Below are positions 32,991-41,138 of a stretch of DNA of 44,766 bases, one piece after another. The notes beneath the pieces were generated by a model, which was not told the DNA's origin, did not search any database, and worked only from the letters and a program-made list of their open reading frames with translations. Numbering within the stretch: position 1 is the stretch's first letter; every line of letters starts with the position of its first letter. A program made the position numbers and the translations under genes. This stretch comes from Butyrivibrio sp. CAG:318 (GTDB lineage: Bacteria > Bacillota > Clostridia > Lachnospirales > Lachnospiraceae). The DNA lies in the NCBI GenBank assembly GCA_000431815.1, contig FR889248.1, positions 77,283 through 122,048 on the forward strand. Reading direction: 5' to 3'.

Positions 32991-33950
32991 TTATTTCTTT
33001 TTGATAAATCTTATATCATCTCCGTAAAGCTTGAGAAGCTTGTAGGAGCTGGATATGCGTGAAAAAATTCTCTCGGAATACGCATCCATAAGCTCATTCA
33101 GTGCAAAATTGGTAGAGATTATGGTTGAACGGCCTCCGAGCAGACGGCTGTTAATACAGTGAAATAATTTGGAATTAGTGAAAGTATTGGACAATTCGGT
33201 GCCCAGGTCATCTATAATCAGCAGTTCACATTCTTCTATCTGAGACTGCATACCGCCATCGTCTTCATTATATGCGGAAAAACTGTCGAAAAGTTCAATT
33301 GCCGACATATACAAAACACTGTGTGCGTTATCAAGCAGTGCTCTGGCAATACAGTTGGACAGAAAAGTCTTACCGACACCTGTGTCGCCATAGAAAAGTA
33401 TATTATCTCCGGAAGGAAAATGCTGTACAAAATCCTTGCATTTAGACAGCACGCTTTCGGCATTATCACGGGAACTTAATCCTGTAGAAGAATCTGTGAA
33501 CTCTGTCGAGTAAAAATCAAGAGAAAAATTATCAAAAGTCTCATTCGATGAGTACCGTGTTATGTTGGATTCGCGGTAAAGCAGATCGATGGATGCCTGT
33601 ATGAAACAGGAACATTTCTCATTACCGATATATCCTGTGTCTTTACATTTAGGACATACGTAATGCGGAGTAAGGTAATCTTTAGGAAAACCGGCCTGTA
33701 CGAGAAGTCCGGACATCTGAGATTGTATCTGCGCAATGCGGCTGTTAAGCCCGGATAAAGTATTCTCTCCGCGCAGCGCAGCCTTTGCTGCATCAACGGA
33801 AAGCGAAGAAATCCTGTCCGATAAAGTCTTGTATTGCGGTACAGCCATATAAACCTCGGCAGTACGGGCGTCGAGCTCATGTATGGTATTCATCTGCTTT
33901 GCGTTATATTCACGCATGATTTCGTTGTACTGTGAATTATTAAGTACCAC
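32991..33950 (-). CDS. Helicase loader ATPase, DnaC/DnaI type
   Basis: AAA+ ATPase of 319 residues that loads replicative helicase. The N-terminal part (1-110) is helical, and a CxxC...CxC cluster, YVCPKCKDTGYIGNEKCSCF near residue 117, forms the zinc-binding site typical of DnaI-type loaders. The AAA+ core has Walker A ILFYGDTGVGKTFLSNC near residue 185 and Walker B CELLIIDDLGTELSN near residue 240, with the sensor segment STIISTNFALNELMDAYSER near residue 275. GTG 33950 follows GGAGGAA, which overlaps the end of the upstream gene. It sits directly behind a DnaD-type gene, the usual primosome pairing. Confidence 0.9.
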   Translation of the reverse strand: MVLNNSQYNEIMREYNAKQMNTIHELDARTAEVYMAVPQYKTLSDRISSLSVDAAKAALRGENTLSGLNSRIAQIQSQMSGLLVQAGFPKDYLTPHYVCPKCKDTGYIGNEKCSCFIQASIDLLYRESNITRYSSNETFDNFSLDFYSTEFTDSSTGLSSRDNAESVLSKCKDFVQHFPSGDNILFYGDTGVGKTFLSNCIARALLDNAHSVLYMSAIELFDSFSAYNEDDGGMQSQIEECELLIIDDLGTELSNTFTNSKLFHCINSRLLGGRSTIISTNFALNELMDAYSERIFSRISSSYKLLKLYGDDIRFIKKK

Positions 33951-33965
33951 AACCGGTTCCTCCGT

Positions 33966-35009
33966 CTATTTATCATTATTGAGAAGCTTCTTCTCAAGTT
34001 CTTCAAAATTATATGTACGTTGTGAAAAATTATTAAATTTGTTGGTTTTCGCCGGTGCCGGAGCCTTGGCCGTAACCGGAACGGTTATCTTGGCACGGAA
34101 ACCCGCATCGAGAACCTTGAGGTCGGAGAGCGTGTGCACCCCGGCTGTTTTCCATTTACGGAGGATTCCGTCTGCATAACTGAAATTAGGCTTTCCCATG
34201 CTAAGAACAGTACGGCGGCAAGCCTCGGTGATCATTTCCTTGTCAAAACCGTAATCATCATACCAGCGGTTGATAAAATCAAGCTCGGCCGGTGTAAGGT
34301 TCCTGTCGGAAAGTCCGAACGCTTTCATAACCGGAAGGGTGCGTCTGCTGTATAAAGTGGAAGCATCCTTAGCGGCATCCACTGTGGAAATGCCCTGCTC
34401 GGTCCAGTTAATTGCAACTTTCTCCATATAACGCAGGCTGGTATGCTGGTTACTGACACAGTATTCAACAAGATACTCAATCAGTTCGCCGGACATTCCG
34501 AGCGTCTCACGTATGTAAAGGATCGTGCGTACATCTGTAGGACTTAACGGAGCACCGATATATTTCTCGACAATATACAGAAGCTGTTTGATGTCCTCAC
34601 GTTCACTGAGTTCGTCAAACTCAGCACGCGAAAAAGAAGATGCAGAGTCCGAAGGCACCTTATTATCGCTGACGGAAACAGCTGATTCATGCGTAGCAGC
34701 TGTTTCGAAAGCGGTAAGGTCATTAATTATCACAGAAACCGGTACGCCGGTTCCGTCAAAATCAACATTAAGAACATCATGCTCCGACCAATAACGCAGT
34801 GCGCGTATGATATCATTCTCTGTATGATTAAGACTGTCTGCGATTTCGCATAAAGAAAGTTCGCCCGGCACATCATTCATATGTCGTAAAAGATACAGAT
34901 AAACTTTTACAAATTCACCGTTGGCATCCTTCATATACCTGTCCACAAAAATATTGGAAATGATGGTCTCTTTTGCGGTAACCGCGGAACAAATATTAAC
35001 CTTATTCAT
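33966..35009 (-). CDS. DnaD-domain primosome protein (DnaB/DnaD type)
   Basis: About 347 residues. The N-terminal winged-helix part includes FVDRYMKDANGEFVKVYLYL, SLCEIADSLNHTENDIIRAL and RYWSEHDVLNVDF near residues 20-85. A linker rich in Ser, Ala and Glu follows, then two DnaD-like domains: SPTDVRTILYIRETLGMSGELIEYLVEY-type near residue 165 and FINRWYDDYGFDKEMITEAC near residue 245, the latter with the YADGILRKW motif of DnaD-like C-terminal domains. Such proteins start replication together with the helicase loader. ATG 35009 is preferred over 35018 because the latter sits one base from the GGAGGA site. Confidence 0.88.
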   Translation of the reverse strand: MNKVNICSAVTAKETIISNIFVDRYMKDANGEFVKVYLYLLRHMNDVPGELSLCEIADSLNHTENDIIRALRYWSEHDVLNVDFDGTGVPVSVIINDLTAFETAATHESAVSVSDNKVPSDSASSFSRAEFDELSEREDIKQLLYIVEKYIGAPLSPTDVRTILYIRETLGMSGELIEYLVEYCVSNQHTSLRYMEKVAINWTEQGISTVDAAKDASTLYSRRTLPVMKAFGLSDRNLTPAELDFINRWYDDYGFDKEMITEACRRTVLSMGKPNFSYADGILRKWKTAGVHTLSDLKVLDAGFRAKITVPVTAKAPAPAKTNKFNNFSQRTYNFEELEKKLLNNDK

Positions 35010-35043
35010 AGCATGCATGTCCTCCGAAAATACGCTGTTATTG

Positions 35044-35073
35044 AGTATATCACAGCATATTTTAAAAGTCTAA
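35044..35073 (-). promoter_or_regulatory. Promoter of the dnaD-dnaC-prs unit
   Basis: On the minus strand TTAGAC (35073-35068) and TATACT (35049-35044) are spaced by 18 bases. The -35 element overlaps the murC stop codon. This lets the replication/prs unit be transcribed independently of murC. Confidence 0.5.
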
Positions 35074-36455
35074 TAATTCTTAAGGAGTTCTTCTCCGACA
35101 TCCACGATGTTGCCGGCGCCCATTGTAATTACAAGGTCACCCGGTCTGCAGGTGTCGACAATATGCTGTTCTATTTTGTGAAAATCAGGCTCATATAAAC
35201 AAGGCGTTCCGGTCTTGTCGATTAAAGCCTTTATATCGGCTGATGATATGCCGAGAGTGTTTTTCTCGCGCGCCGCATAAATATCGGCAAGGATTACCTC
35301 ATCAGCTCCGTGTGCAAGCACATCTGCAAAGTCATTTAAAAATGCCTTGGTCCTGGTGTAAGTATGCGGCTGGAAAATAACCACGATACGGTTATGCGGA
35401 TAGTTGGCAGCCGATGCCAGTGTCGCCGCAATCTCAGCAGGATGATGTGCATAATCATCTATAATGGTAAATCCGTTAAGCTCTCCCTTCTTCTGGAAAC
35501 GACGGTCCGTTCCGTGAAAAGCAAGAAGAGACTTGGTGTATACGTCAGGTCCGATACCGAGGTGGACAGCAACTGCAATGGCTGCAAGGCTGTTGTATAC
35601 ATTATGGATACCCGGAACACCGAGCGTGATACGTCCGCATTCCTTTGAATGATGTATAAGAGTGTAACTGCAGCATCCAGTATCGTTAAATGTAATATCT
35701 GCGGCCGTGTAATCACAGGAAGATGTACTTCCCACAGTAACTACAGGACACTTGGTATCTTCTGTTATATATGAATAATTATCAATATCGCCGTTGATCA
35801 CAAGCAGTCCGTCCGCAGGAAGAAGCGCAGCATATCTGCGGAACGAGTGGCGTATATCATCGATATCCTTGAAGAAATCGAGGTGGTCCTCCTGCACGTT
35901 CAGTATGACACCGATTGTTGGGCAGAAAGAGAGAAAACTGTTGGTGTATTCACATGCCTCTGTAATAAAATTGGAAGAATGCCCTACCCTTAAATTACCT
36001 CCGATGGAATGAAGCATACCGCCGACCGATACGGTAGGATCGAGCCCGGCTGCAAGAAGTATCTCGGTAAGCATGGAAGTCGTTGTCGTCTTGCCGTGTG
36101 TTCCGGAAACTCCGATAGCTACCTTATAGTTAGACATAATCTCGCCGAGAAGTTCGGCTCTTGTAAGAACGGGAATGCCCTTTGCGGTAATTGCCGCAAA
36201 TTCCGGGTTATCCGGGTGGATTGCCGCGGTATAAACCGCTACATCTATATCATCTGTAATATTGTCAGCAGTCTGGCCTATATGTACCGGAACACCCTGG
36301 CTTATAAGACGGTCTGTCAGCTCGGACTGTTTCATATCCGAACCTGAAATTCTGAATCCTTTGGAAAGGAGTATGTCGGCGAGTCCGCTCATACTGATTC
36401 CGCCTATGCCCATAAAATATACATGAACCGGCTTGTTAAAATCTATATGATACAT
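35070..36455 (-). CDS. murC: UDP-N-acetylmuramate-L-alanine ligase
   Basis: First amino-acid ligase of peptidoglycan precursor synthesis, 461 residues. The N-terminus VHVYFMGIGGISMSGLADIL is the UDP-binding Rossmann motif; the ATP loop GVSGTHGKTTTTSM lies near residue 108. Further conserved parts are FITEACEYTNSFLSFCP, VILNVQEDHLDFF and the C-terminal IDDYAHHPAEIAATL and VVIFQPHTYTRT. It ends GAGNIVDVGEELL. Start 36455 (MYHIDFNKPV) is chosen because TTGGAGATAT precedes it; the ORF is open six codons further. It is transcribed divergently from glgC. Confidence 0.96.
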   Translation of the reverse strand: MYHIDFNKPVHVYFMGIGGISMSGLADILLSKGFRISGSDMKQSELTDRLISQGVPVHIGQTADNITDDIDVAVYTAAIHPDNPEFAAITAKGIPVLTRAELLGEIMSNYKVAIGVSGTHGKTTTTSMLTEILLAAGLDPTVSVGGMLHSIGGNLRVGHSSNFITEACEYTNSFLSFCPTIGVILNVQEDHLDFFKDIDDIRHSFRRYAALLPADGLLVINGDIDNYSYITEDTKCPVVTVGSTSSCDYTAADITFNDTGCCSYTLIHHSKECGRITLGVPGIHNVYNSLAAIAVAVHLGIGPDVYTKSLLAFHGTDRRFQKKGELNGFTIIDDYAHHPAEIAATLASAANYPHNRIVVIFQPHTYTRTKAFLNDFADVLAHGADEVILADIYAAREKNTLGISSADIKALIDKTGTPCLYEPDFHKIEQHIVDTCRPGDLVITMGAGNIVDVGEELLKNY

Positions 36456-36496
36456 AATATCTCCAATCTTCAATCTGATTAGCTTATTTAAGTTAT

Positions 36497-36526
36497 ATTG
36501 TATACCATTTATAATATAAATGTAAA
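36497..36526 (-). promoter_or_regulatory. Promoter of murC
   Basis: On the minus strand TTTACA (36526-36521) and TACAAT (36502-36497) are spaced by 18 bases. The leader before murC would be about 35 bases. Confidence 0.5.
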
Positions 36527-36532
36527 GTACAT

Positions 36533-36612
36533 AAAAAAAGTTCCGGATACATAATAAGACAACCTATATTGTAAAATTTACACAAAAATTGTTTCCGGAA
36601 CTGTTTTTTTTT
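36533..36612. repeat. Long inverted repeat with terminal A and T runs
   Basis: AGTTCCGGA (36539-36547) and TCCGGAACT (36594-36602) are perfect 9-base inverted repeats around a 46-base AT-rich loop. The left arm is preceded by A residues (36533-36539) and the right arm is followed by G and nine T residues (36604-36612), so it looks like a terminator on both strands. It lies between the divergent murC and glgC promoters, where no gene ends. It could end a short RNA started in the loop, or be a small inserted element. Confidence 0.65.
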
Positions 36613-36632
36613 AGTGAATTTACGATTTTTAC

Positions 36633-36661
36633 TTTTAATTGTGTGAATGTTATGGTACAAT
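36633..36661 (+). promoter_or_regulatory. Possible promoter of glgC
   Basis: TTTTAA (36633-36638) and TACAAT (36656-36661) are spaced by 17 bases. The -35 element is poor. A start near 36668 would put the direct repeats at 36675-36701 in the leader. Confidence 0.4.
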
Positions 36662-36674
36662 AATATCACTACGA

Positions 36675-36701
36675 ATGCAGACTAGTAAATATGCAGACTA
36701 G
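36675..36701. repeat. Eleven-base direct repeats in the glgC leader
   Basis: ATGCAGACTAG occurs at 36675-36685 and again at 36691-36701, separated by TAAAT. The second copy runs into the ribosome site AGAGGTGAT of glgC. The spacing of 16 bases and the position suggest a regulatory site. Confidence 0.6.
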
Positions 36702-36712
36702 AGGTGATTTAT

Positions 36713-37987
36713 ATGGTAAAGAAAGAAATGATAGCCATGTTGTTGGCTGGCGGACAGGGCAGCCGTCTGGGTGTACTTACATCTAAAGTTGCCAAGCCGG
36801 CAGTTGCATTCGGCGGCAAATACAGAATAATTGATTTCCCGCTCAGCAACTGCATCAATTCAGGTATTGATACAGTGGGTGTACTCACACAGTATCAGCC
36901 TTTGAGACTTAATACTCATATCGGAATCGGTATTCCGTGGGATCTTGACCGTAATGTGGGCGGTGTTACGATCCTTCCTCCGTATGAGAAGAGTACCAGC
37001 AGTGAGTGGTACACAGGTACTGCTAATGCTATTTATCAGAACCTGGATTATATGGAATTATATAATCCGGATTATGTACTTATTTTATCAGGCGACCATA
37101 TTTATAAGATGGATTACGAGATTATGCTCGACTACCATAAGGCAAGCAATGCGGATGTCACGATCGCAGCAATGCCGGTTCCTATGGAAGAGGCCAGCAG
37201 ATTCGGTATACTGATAACAGATGAAGATAACAGAATAACAGAATTTGAGGAGAAACCGGCTAATCCTAGAAGTAATCTTGCTTCGATGGGAATTTATATT
37301 TTCAGCTGGAAAGTCCTTAAGGAAGCACTCGTAAAAATGAAGGATCAGAAGGGCTGCGATTTCGGTAAGCATATCATACCTTACTGTTTCGAGAATAATA
37401 AGAGACTCTTCGCTTACGAGTACAATGGATACTGGAAAGATGTAGGAACACTCAGCTCATACTGGGAAGCTAATATGGAACTTATTGACATCATTCCTGA
37501 ATTTAATCTTTATGAAGAATTATGGAAAATTTACACTAAGGCAGATGCGATTCCGCCACAGTACATATCGGCAGATGCCCATATTGAACGAAGCATAATA
37601 GGTGAGAGCACGGAGGTCTACGGAACTGTCAAGAATTCCGTAATCGGATCCGGCGTTATCATAGAAGAGGGTGCGCAAGTAGTTGACTCAATCATTATGC
37701 AGAATACCGTAGTAGGCAGAAACGCCAGAATTCAGAAGGCGATTATCGCTGACAGCGTTGAAATCGGTGAGAATGTCGAGATCGGTGTGGGCGAGGAGGC
37801 ACCAAGTAAGCTTGATGCCAAGATTTATGCCTCTGATCTGGTTACAATCGGCGAGAACTCATATATTCCTGCAGACGTTAAGATTGGTAAGAACACAGCT
37901 GTTTCAGGCGTTACCGAGAGTTCGGATTATCCGGACGGATTACTTGAGTCAGGTGGATATATCATTAAGGCAGGTGAAGACAGATGA
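36713..37987 (+). CDS. glgC: Glucose-1-phosphate adenylyltransferase, catalytic subunit
   Basis: Makes ADP-glucose from glucose 1-phosphate and ATP for glycogen synthesis. The 424-residue protein has the pyrophosphorylase motif MLLAGGQGSRLGVLTSKVAK with KPAVAFGGKYRIIDF at the N-terminus, YTGTANAIYQNLDY near residue 100, LILSGDHIYKMDYE near residue 125, FEEKPANPRSNLASMGIYIF near residue 185, and a C-terminal left-handed beta helix of hexapeptide repeats. ATG 36713 is chosen because AGAGGTGAT precedes it; GTG 36704 lies inside that site. It overlaps glgD by four bases (ATGA). Confidence 0.96.
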   Translation: MVKKEMIAMLLAGGQGSRLGVLTSKVAKPAVAFGGKYRIIDFPLSNCINSGIDTVGVLTQYQPLRLNTHIGIGIPWDLDRNVGGVTILPPYEKSTSSEWYTGTANAIYQNLDYMELYNPDYVLILSGDHIYKMDYEIMLDYHKASNADVTIAAMPVPMEEASRFGILITDEDNRITEFEEKPANPRSNLASMGIYIFSWKVLKEALVKMKDQKGCDFGKHIIPYCFENNKRLFAYEYNGYWKDVGTLSSYWEANMELIDIIPEFNLYEELWKIYTKADAIPPQYISADAHIERSIIGESTEVYGTVKNSVIGSGVIIEEGAQVVDSIIMQNTVVGRNARIQKAIIADSVEIGENVEIGVGEEAPSKLDAKIYASDLVTIGENSYIPADVKIGKNTAVSGVTESSDYPDGLLESGGYIIKAGEDR

Positions 37988-39105
37988 GAGCAGTTGGTGT
38001 AATTTTAGCAGGCGGAAATAACAAATTAATGCGCGAGTTATCCAATAAGAGGGCAATCGCGGCAATGCCTATAGCGGGCAGTTACAGATCTATAGATTTT
38101 GCACTGAGTAATATGTCAAATTCGCATATCGGTAAGGTTGCGGTTATCACACAGTATAATGCAAGATCGCTTAATGAACATCTGAGTTCATCTAAATGGT
38201 GGGATTTTGGCAGAAAGCAGGGTGGTTTGTTCGTATTCAACCCTACGATTACCAATGAACATAGTGTATGGTACAGAGGAACAGCCGATGCGCTTTATCA
38301 GAACATTGATTTCTTAAGGAACAGCCATGAACCGTATGTTGTAATCGCATCGGGGGATGGTGTGTATAAGCTTGACTACAATAAGGTGTTGGAGTATCAT
38401 ATTGAGAAGAAGGCTGATATCACAGTTGTTGTCAAGGACATTGATTCGGCTGAGGATGCCAGAAGGTTTGGCGTTGTCAGACTTGCCGAGGACAACAGGA
38501 TAACCGATTTTGAAGAGAAGCCGGTTGAGACGGACATTACAACCGTATCGACAGGAATTTATGTAATAAGAAGACGTCTTCTTATTGAACTTCTCCAGAA
38601 AGCGGATGAAGAAGACAGATACGATTTTGTTAAGGATATTCTCATCAGATATAAGAATATCAAGAGAATATACGGATATAAGCTTGATACATATTGGAGT
38701 AATATCTCTACGGCGGAAGCATATTTTAAGACTAATATGGACTTCCTTAAGAAGGATGTAAGAGATTTCTTCTTTAAGCAGTATTCCGACATTTATTCCA
38801 AGGTTGATGACCTGGCACCTGCCAAATATAACCCGGGATCAAGCGTTAAGAACAGTCTTATTGCCAGCGGATGCATTATCAACGGTAATGTTGAGGATTC
38901 GGTAATCTTTAAGAAGGTTTACATCGGCAATAATTGTACAATCAAGAATTGTATCGTGCTCAATGATGTTCACATCGGTGATAACAGTTACTTTGAAAAC
39001 TGCATCATAGAGAGCAGGGACACTATTAAACCGAATACAACTTATGTGGGCAAGGATGGAGAGATTAAGATCGTTATTGAGAAGAACGAGAGATACTCTA
39101 TCTGA
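37984..39105 (+). CDS. glgD: Glucose-1-phosphate adenylyltransferase, GlgD subunit
   Basis: GlgD, 373 residues, the non-catalytic partner of GlgC in many Firmicutes. It keeps the fold, with AVGVILAGGNNKLMRELSNK at the N-terminus in place of the GlgC GGQGSRL loop, and SYRSIDFALSNMSNSHIG and WYRGTADALYQNIDF conserved. The catalytic Asp segment SGDHIYKMDY of GlgC reads SGDGVYKLDY here. The changed nucleotide loop agrees with a regulatory role. Its start codon overlaps the glgC stop, so the two are made together and probably assemble as a hetero-oligomer. Confidence 0.95.
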   Translation: MRAVGVILAGGNNKLMRELSNKRAIAAMPIAGSYRSIDFALSNMSNSHIGKVAVITQYNARSLNEHLSSSKWWDFGRKQGGLFVFNPTITNEHSVWYRGTADALYQNIDFLRNSHEPYVVIASGDGVYKLDYNKVLEYHIEKKADITVVVKDIDSAEDARRFGVVRLAEDNRITDFEEKPVETDITTVSTGIYVIRRRLLIELLQKADEEDRYDFVKDILIRYKNIKRIYGYKLDTYWSNISTAEAYFKTNMDFLKKDVRDFFFKQYSDIYSKVDDLAPAKYNPGSSVKNSLIASGCIINGNVEDSVIFKKVYIGNNCTIKNCIVLNDVHIGDNSYFENCIIESRDTIKPNTTYVGKDGEIKIVIEKNERYSI

Positions 39106-39165
39106 GATAAGTTCTGATTCACACATTTACAGATTTTAAGGATATTACAGAGAAAGGACAAAATT

Positions 39166-39423
39166 ATGCAGATAACAGATGTCAGAATTCGTAAGGTGGA
39201 GAAAGAGGGTAAAATGAAAGCAGTAGCATCAATCACCATTGATAATGAATTCGTAGTTCATGATATCAAGATAATCGACGGCGATAAGGGACTCTTTATT
39301 GCTATGCCGAGTAAGAAGACACTCGACGGTGAATATAGAGACATCGCACATCCTATTAATTCCGAGACAAGGGATCGCATTCAGCGAAGTGTGATCCAGG
39401 CATATGAAGCCACAGAGGAATAA
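39166..39423 (+). CDS. spoVG: Septation/sporulation regulator SpoVG
   Basis: Small nucleic-acid-binding regulator of 85 residues, the usual length. The protein begins MQITDVRIRKVEKEGKMKA, followed by ASITIDNEFVVHDIKIIDG, GLFIAMPSKKT and the C-terminal AHPINSETRDRIQRSVIQAY, all hallmarks of SpoVG. In Bacillus it affects asymmetric division and in other species it binds RNA and DNA. An AAAGGA site lies 8 bases before the start. It is separated from glgD by 60 bases and followed by a strong terminator. Confidence 0.96.
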   Translation: MQITDVRIRKVEKEGKMKAVASITIDNEFVVHDIKIIDGDKGLFIAMPSKKTLDGEYRDIAHPINSETRDRIQRSVIQAYEATEE

Positions 39424-39445
39424 CAGGAACTAAAGTTAAACAAGT

Positions 39446-39483
39446 AAGCGCCATACAGCATGGAACTGTGTGGCGCTTTTTTT
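39446..39483. terminator. Terminator after spoVG
   Basis: AAGCGCCATACAG (39446-39458) pairs with CTGTGTGGCGCTT (39466-39478) with one mismatch, around a 7-base loop, and is followed by a run of T (39477-39483). It touches the stop codon of the convergent regulator gene (39484). Confidence 0.9.
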
Positions 39484-39915
39484 CTAATCCAATATATTCT
39501 CACCCATATCACACAGAAGTTCATTGAGTTCCATAACGGTGAGCTGTTTGTTCAATGCGAAAATAATAATGCTGTCACGACGGCTTTTGGAATACAGTCT
39601 TCCATATCCGGCGGCCGCAAGCGCACGGTCGGTGCGGGCGGAATCAAGCTTAATTGCCGTACATATCGCAATTACCTTATCACGGGATGGCTTGCGCGTT
39701 CCGTTAAGGATCTGGTAACCGTAATTCCGTTGGATGAGGGATTCCCTTATAACATCGGCTGTCTGAAGATTGTTATCATTGATTATATCGTTAATATATC
39801 CGGCAAAATCAGGAACATCGTCTTTGGAAAGTGTGTCCGTATAATTGCCAAGATCCGTTTTGTTTGTAATACCGGAGAGTATTTTCATTAATTCGTCGGT
39901 TGTTTTCTGGTTCAT
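39484..39915 (-). CDS. XRE-like helix-turn-helix regulator
   Basis: About 143 residues. The N-terminal half is acidic and helical (MNQKTTDELMKILSGITN, PDFAGYINDIINDNN). A helix-turn-helix follows near residues 60-110: TADVIRESLIQRNYGYQI, then LNGTRKPSRDKVIAICTAI, the pattern of XRE-type domains including the recognition helix and Lys-Pro-Ser-Arg turn. The C-terminal part (ALAAAGYGRLYSKSRRDSII) ends acidic. ATG 39915 is preceded by AAAGGATT; an upstream 13-residue extension is unlikely. It is divergent from a kinase gene with 68 bases between the starts, so it probably controls its own and the kinase promoter. Target not known. Confidence 0.7.
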   Translation of the reverse strand: MNQKTTDELMKILSGITNKTDLGNYTDTLSKDDVPDFAGYINDIINDNNLQTADVIRESLIQRNYGYQILNGTRKPSRDKVIAICTAIKLDSARTDRALAAAGYGRLYSKSRRDSIIIFALNKQLTVMELNELLCDMGENILD

Positions 39916-39945
39916 ATGTAATCCTTTATGTGTTATAATGTAAAA

Positions 39946-39974
39946 ATAATACAATTTTAATTATCTAAAAGCAA
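39946..39974 (-). promoter_or_regulatory. Promoter of the HTH gene, overlapping the kinase leader
   Basis: On the minus strand TTGCTT (39974-39969) and TATTAT (39951-39946) are spaced by 17 bases. The -35 element lies in the kinase ribosome-site region. The plus-strand promoter must be within the same 68 bases (a TACAAT lies at about 39949-39955), so the two divergent promoters overlap. Confidence 0.5.
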
Positions 39975-39983
39975 GGGGCAAAG

Positions 39984-41057
39984 ATGAAACTGTCGGACGA
40001 ATACAGACTGTCACAATACAAGGACCTTGATATACTTGCGGGAAACGCAAGTGTTCATCTGGTGAGAAATGAAGCAACGGGCATGATCTGTGTGCAAAAA
40101 CGTACTGCAATCGACCGGATTGCGGTGTATGAATATCTAAGGTCAATGTCCGTTCCGGGAATACCGCATATATATGAATGCATAGAAGACGGGGACAGCC
40201 TTGTTATCGTGGAGGAATACATAAATGGCCGGACGATAGAAGAGATAGTGGCTGCGGATGGCCTTTTTACGCCGGAACGTGCGCTTGAGATCATTGCAGA
40301 ACTTTGCGATATATTGAAACCGCTTCATGAGTCACAGGATCCTCTTATCTGCAGGGACCTGAAAGCGGCGAATATAATGATTGAGGAATCCAAAAGAGTG
40401 GTAATTGTTGATTTTGACATAGCGAGGATTTACAGACCGGGACTTAATAAAGACACAACACTTCTTGGAACCGAAGGATATGCAGCGCCGGAACAGTTTG
40501 GCTTCGGCCAGACGGACTGGCGGACGGATATTTATGCATTGGGAGTGCTGCTCAATTATATGATAACAGGAAAGATGCCCGCGGATGGGATGCCGTCAGG
40601 CAGAGTGGGAGATATAATAAGCAGATGTACCAGGCTTAAGCCGGATGAACGTTATGCTAATGTTTCGGAGCTTAAGGCGCAGATTACCCGGCAGGATATT
40701 GTTCATCCCGAATGCAGAAGAAAATTCCTGCCGCCGGGCTTTAGAACCCTGAAACCGTGGAAAATGATAATAGCGCTGTTGGGATACGCGGGAATAACGG
40801 CAGTATGCTGCGCTGTAGTATATAACACTCCAGACGGACCGGCACCAATGCGCGAACAGATAACCGGCCGCATCACGTTGTGGATATCACAGATGGTTAT
40901 GATATTTATTGTTTGTAATTATTGCGGTATCAGGGACAGGATGCCGATTGTGAAAAGCAGGTATCTTTTTGTCAGGATTGCAGGATATATTATACTTGAA
41001 TTTCTGCTTATTCTGGCTGCAGCGGCGGTATCGTCTTTTATAGATATATTTATCTGA
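39984..41057 (+). CDS. Membrane-attached Ser/Thr protein kinase
   Basis: 357 residues. The kinase domain (about 10-255) has a poor glycine loop (LAGNASVHLV), Lys in CVQKRT near residue 37, catalytic Asp125 in LICRDLKAANIMI where Cys replaces the His of HRD, Asp143 in VDFDIAR where DFD replaces DFG, and AAPEQFGFGQTDWRTDIYALG. The catalytic Asp and Lys are kept, so activity is possible but not certain. Three membrane segments follow (about 263-282, 297-315 and 325-355), with no outer sensor domain. The start follows AAGGGGCAAAG. It is divergent from an HTH gene and followed by a zinc-ribbon membrane protein. Substrate unknown. Confidence 0.82.
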   Translation: MKLSDEYRLSQYKDLDILAGNASVHLVRNEATGMICVQKRTAIDRIAVYEYLRSMSVPGIPHIYECIEDGDSLVIVEEYINGRTIEEIVAADGLFTPERALEIIAELCDILKPLHESQDPLICRDLKAANIMIEESKRVVIVDFDIARIYRPGLNKDTTLLGTEGYAAPEQFGFGQTDWRTDIYALGVLLNYMITGKMPADGMPSGRVGDIISRCTRLKPDERYANVSELKAQITRQDIVHPECRRKFLPPGFRTLKPWKMIIALLGYAGITAVCCAVVYNTPDGPAPMREQITGRITLWISQMVMIFIVCNYCGIRDRMPIVKSRYLFVRIAGYIILEFLLILAAAAVSSFIDIFI

Positions 41058-41063
41058 TAAAAT

Positions 41064-41126
41064 GTATGCAGGCTGCATACCAAATACCGGTTCCGGACGT
41101 GTATTATGTAATCAAAACATAACACG
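41064..41126 (+). promoter_or_regulatory. Two hairpins in the leader of the zinc-ribbon gene
   Basis: GTATGCA (41064-41070) and TGCATAC (41074-41080) form a perfect 7-base inverted repeat with a 3-base loop, suitable as a protein-binding site. Further on, CGTGTATTATGT (41098-41109) can pair with ACATAACACG (41117-41126) with a two-base bulge, ending at the GGAGG ribosome site. Either could regulate the downstream gene. Confidence 0.4.
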
Positions 41127-41138
41127 GAGGAAAAGGAT

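Noticed and set aside
39460..39891. A 143-codon plus-strand ORF opposite the HTH gene
   Set aside because: It starts inside the spoVG terminator and is fully antisense to the HTH gene, whose product has a clear DNA-binding pattern.
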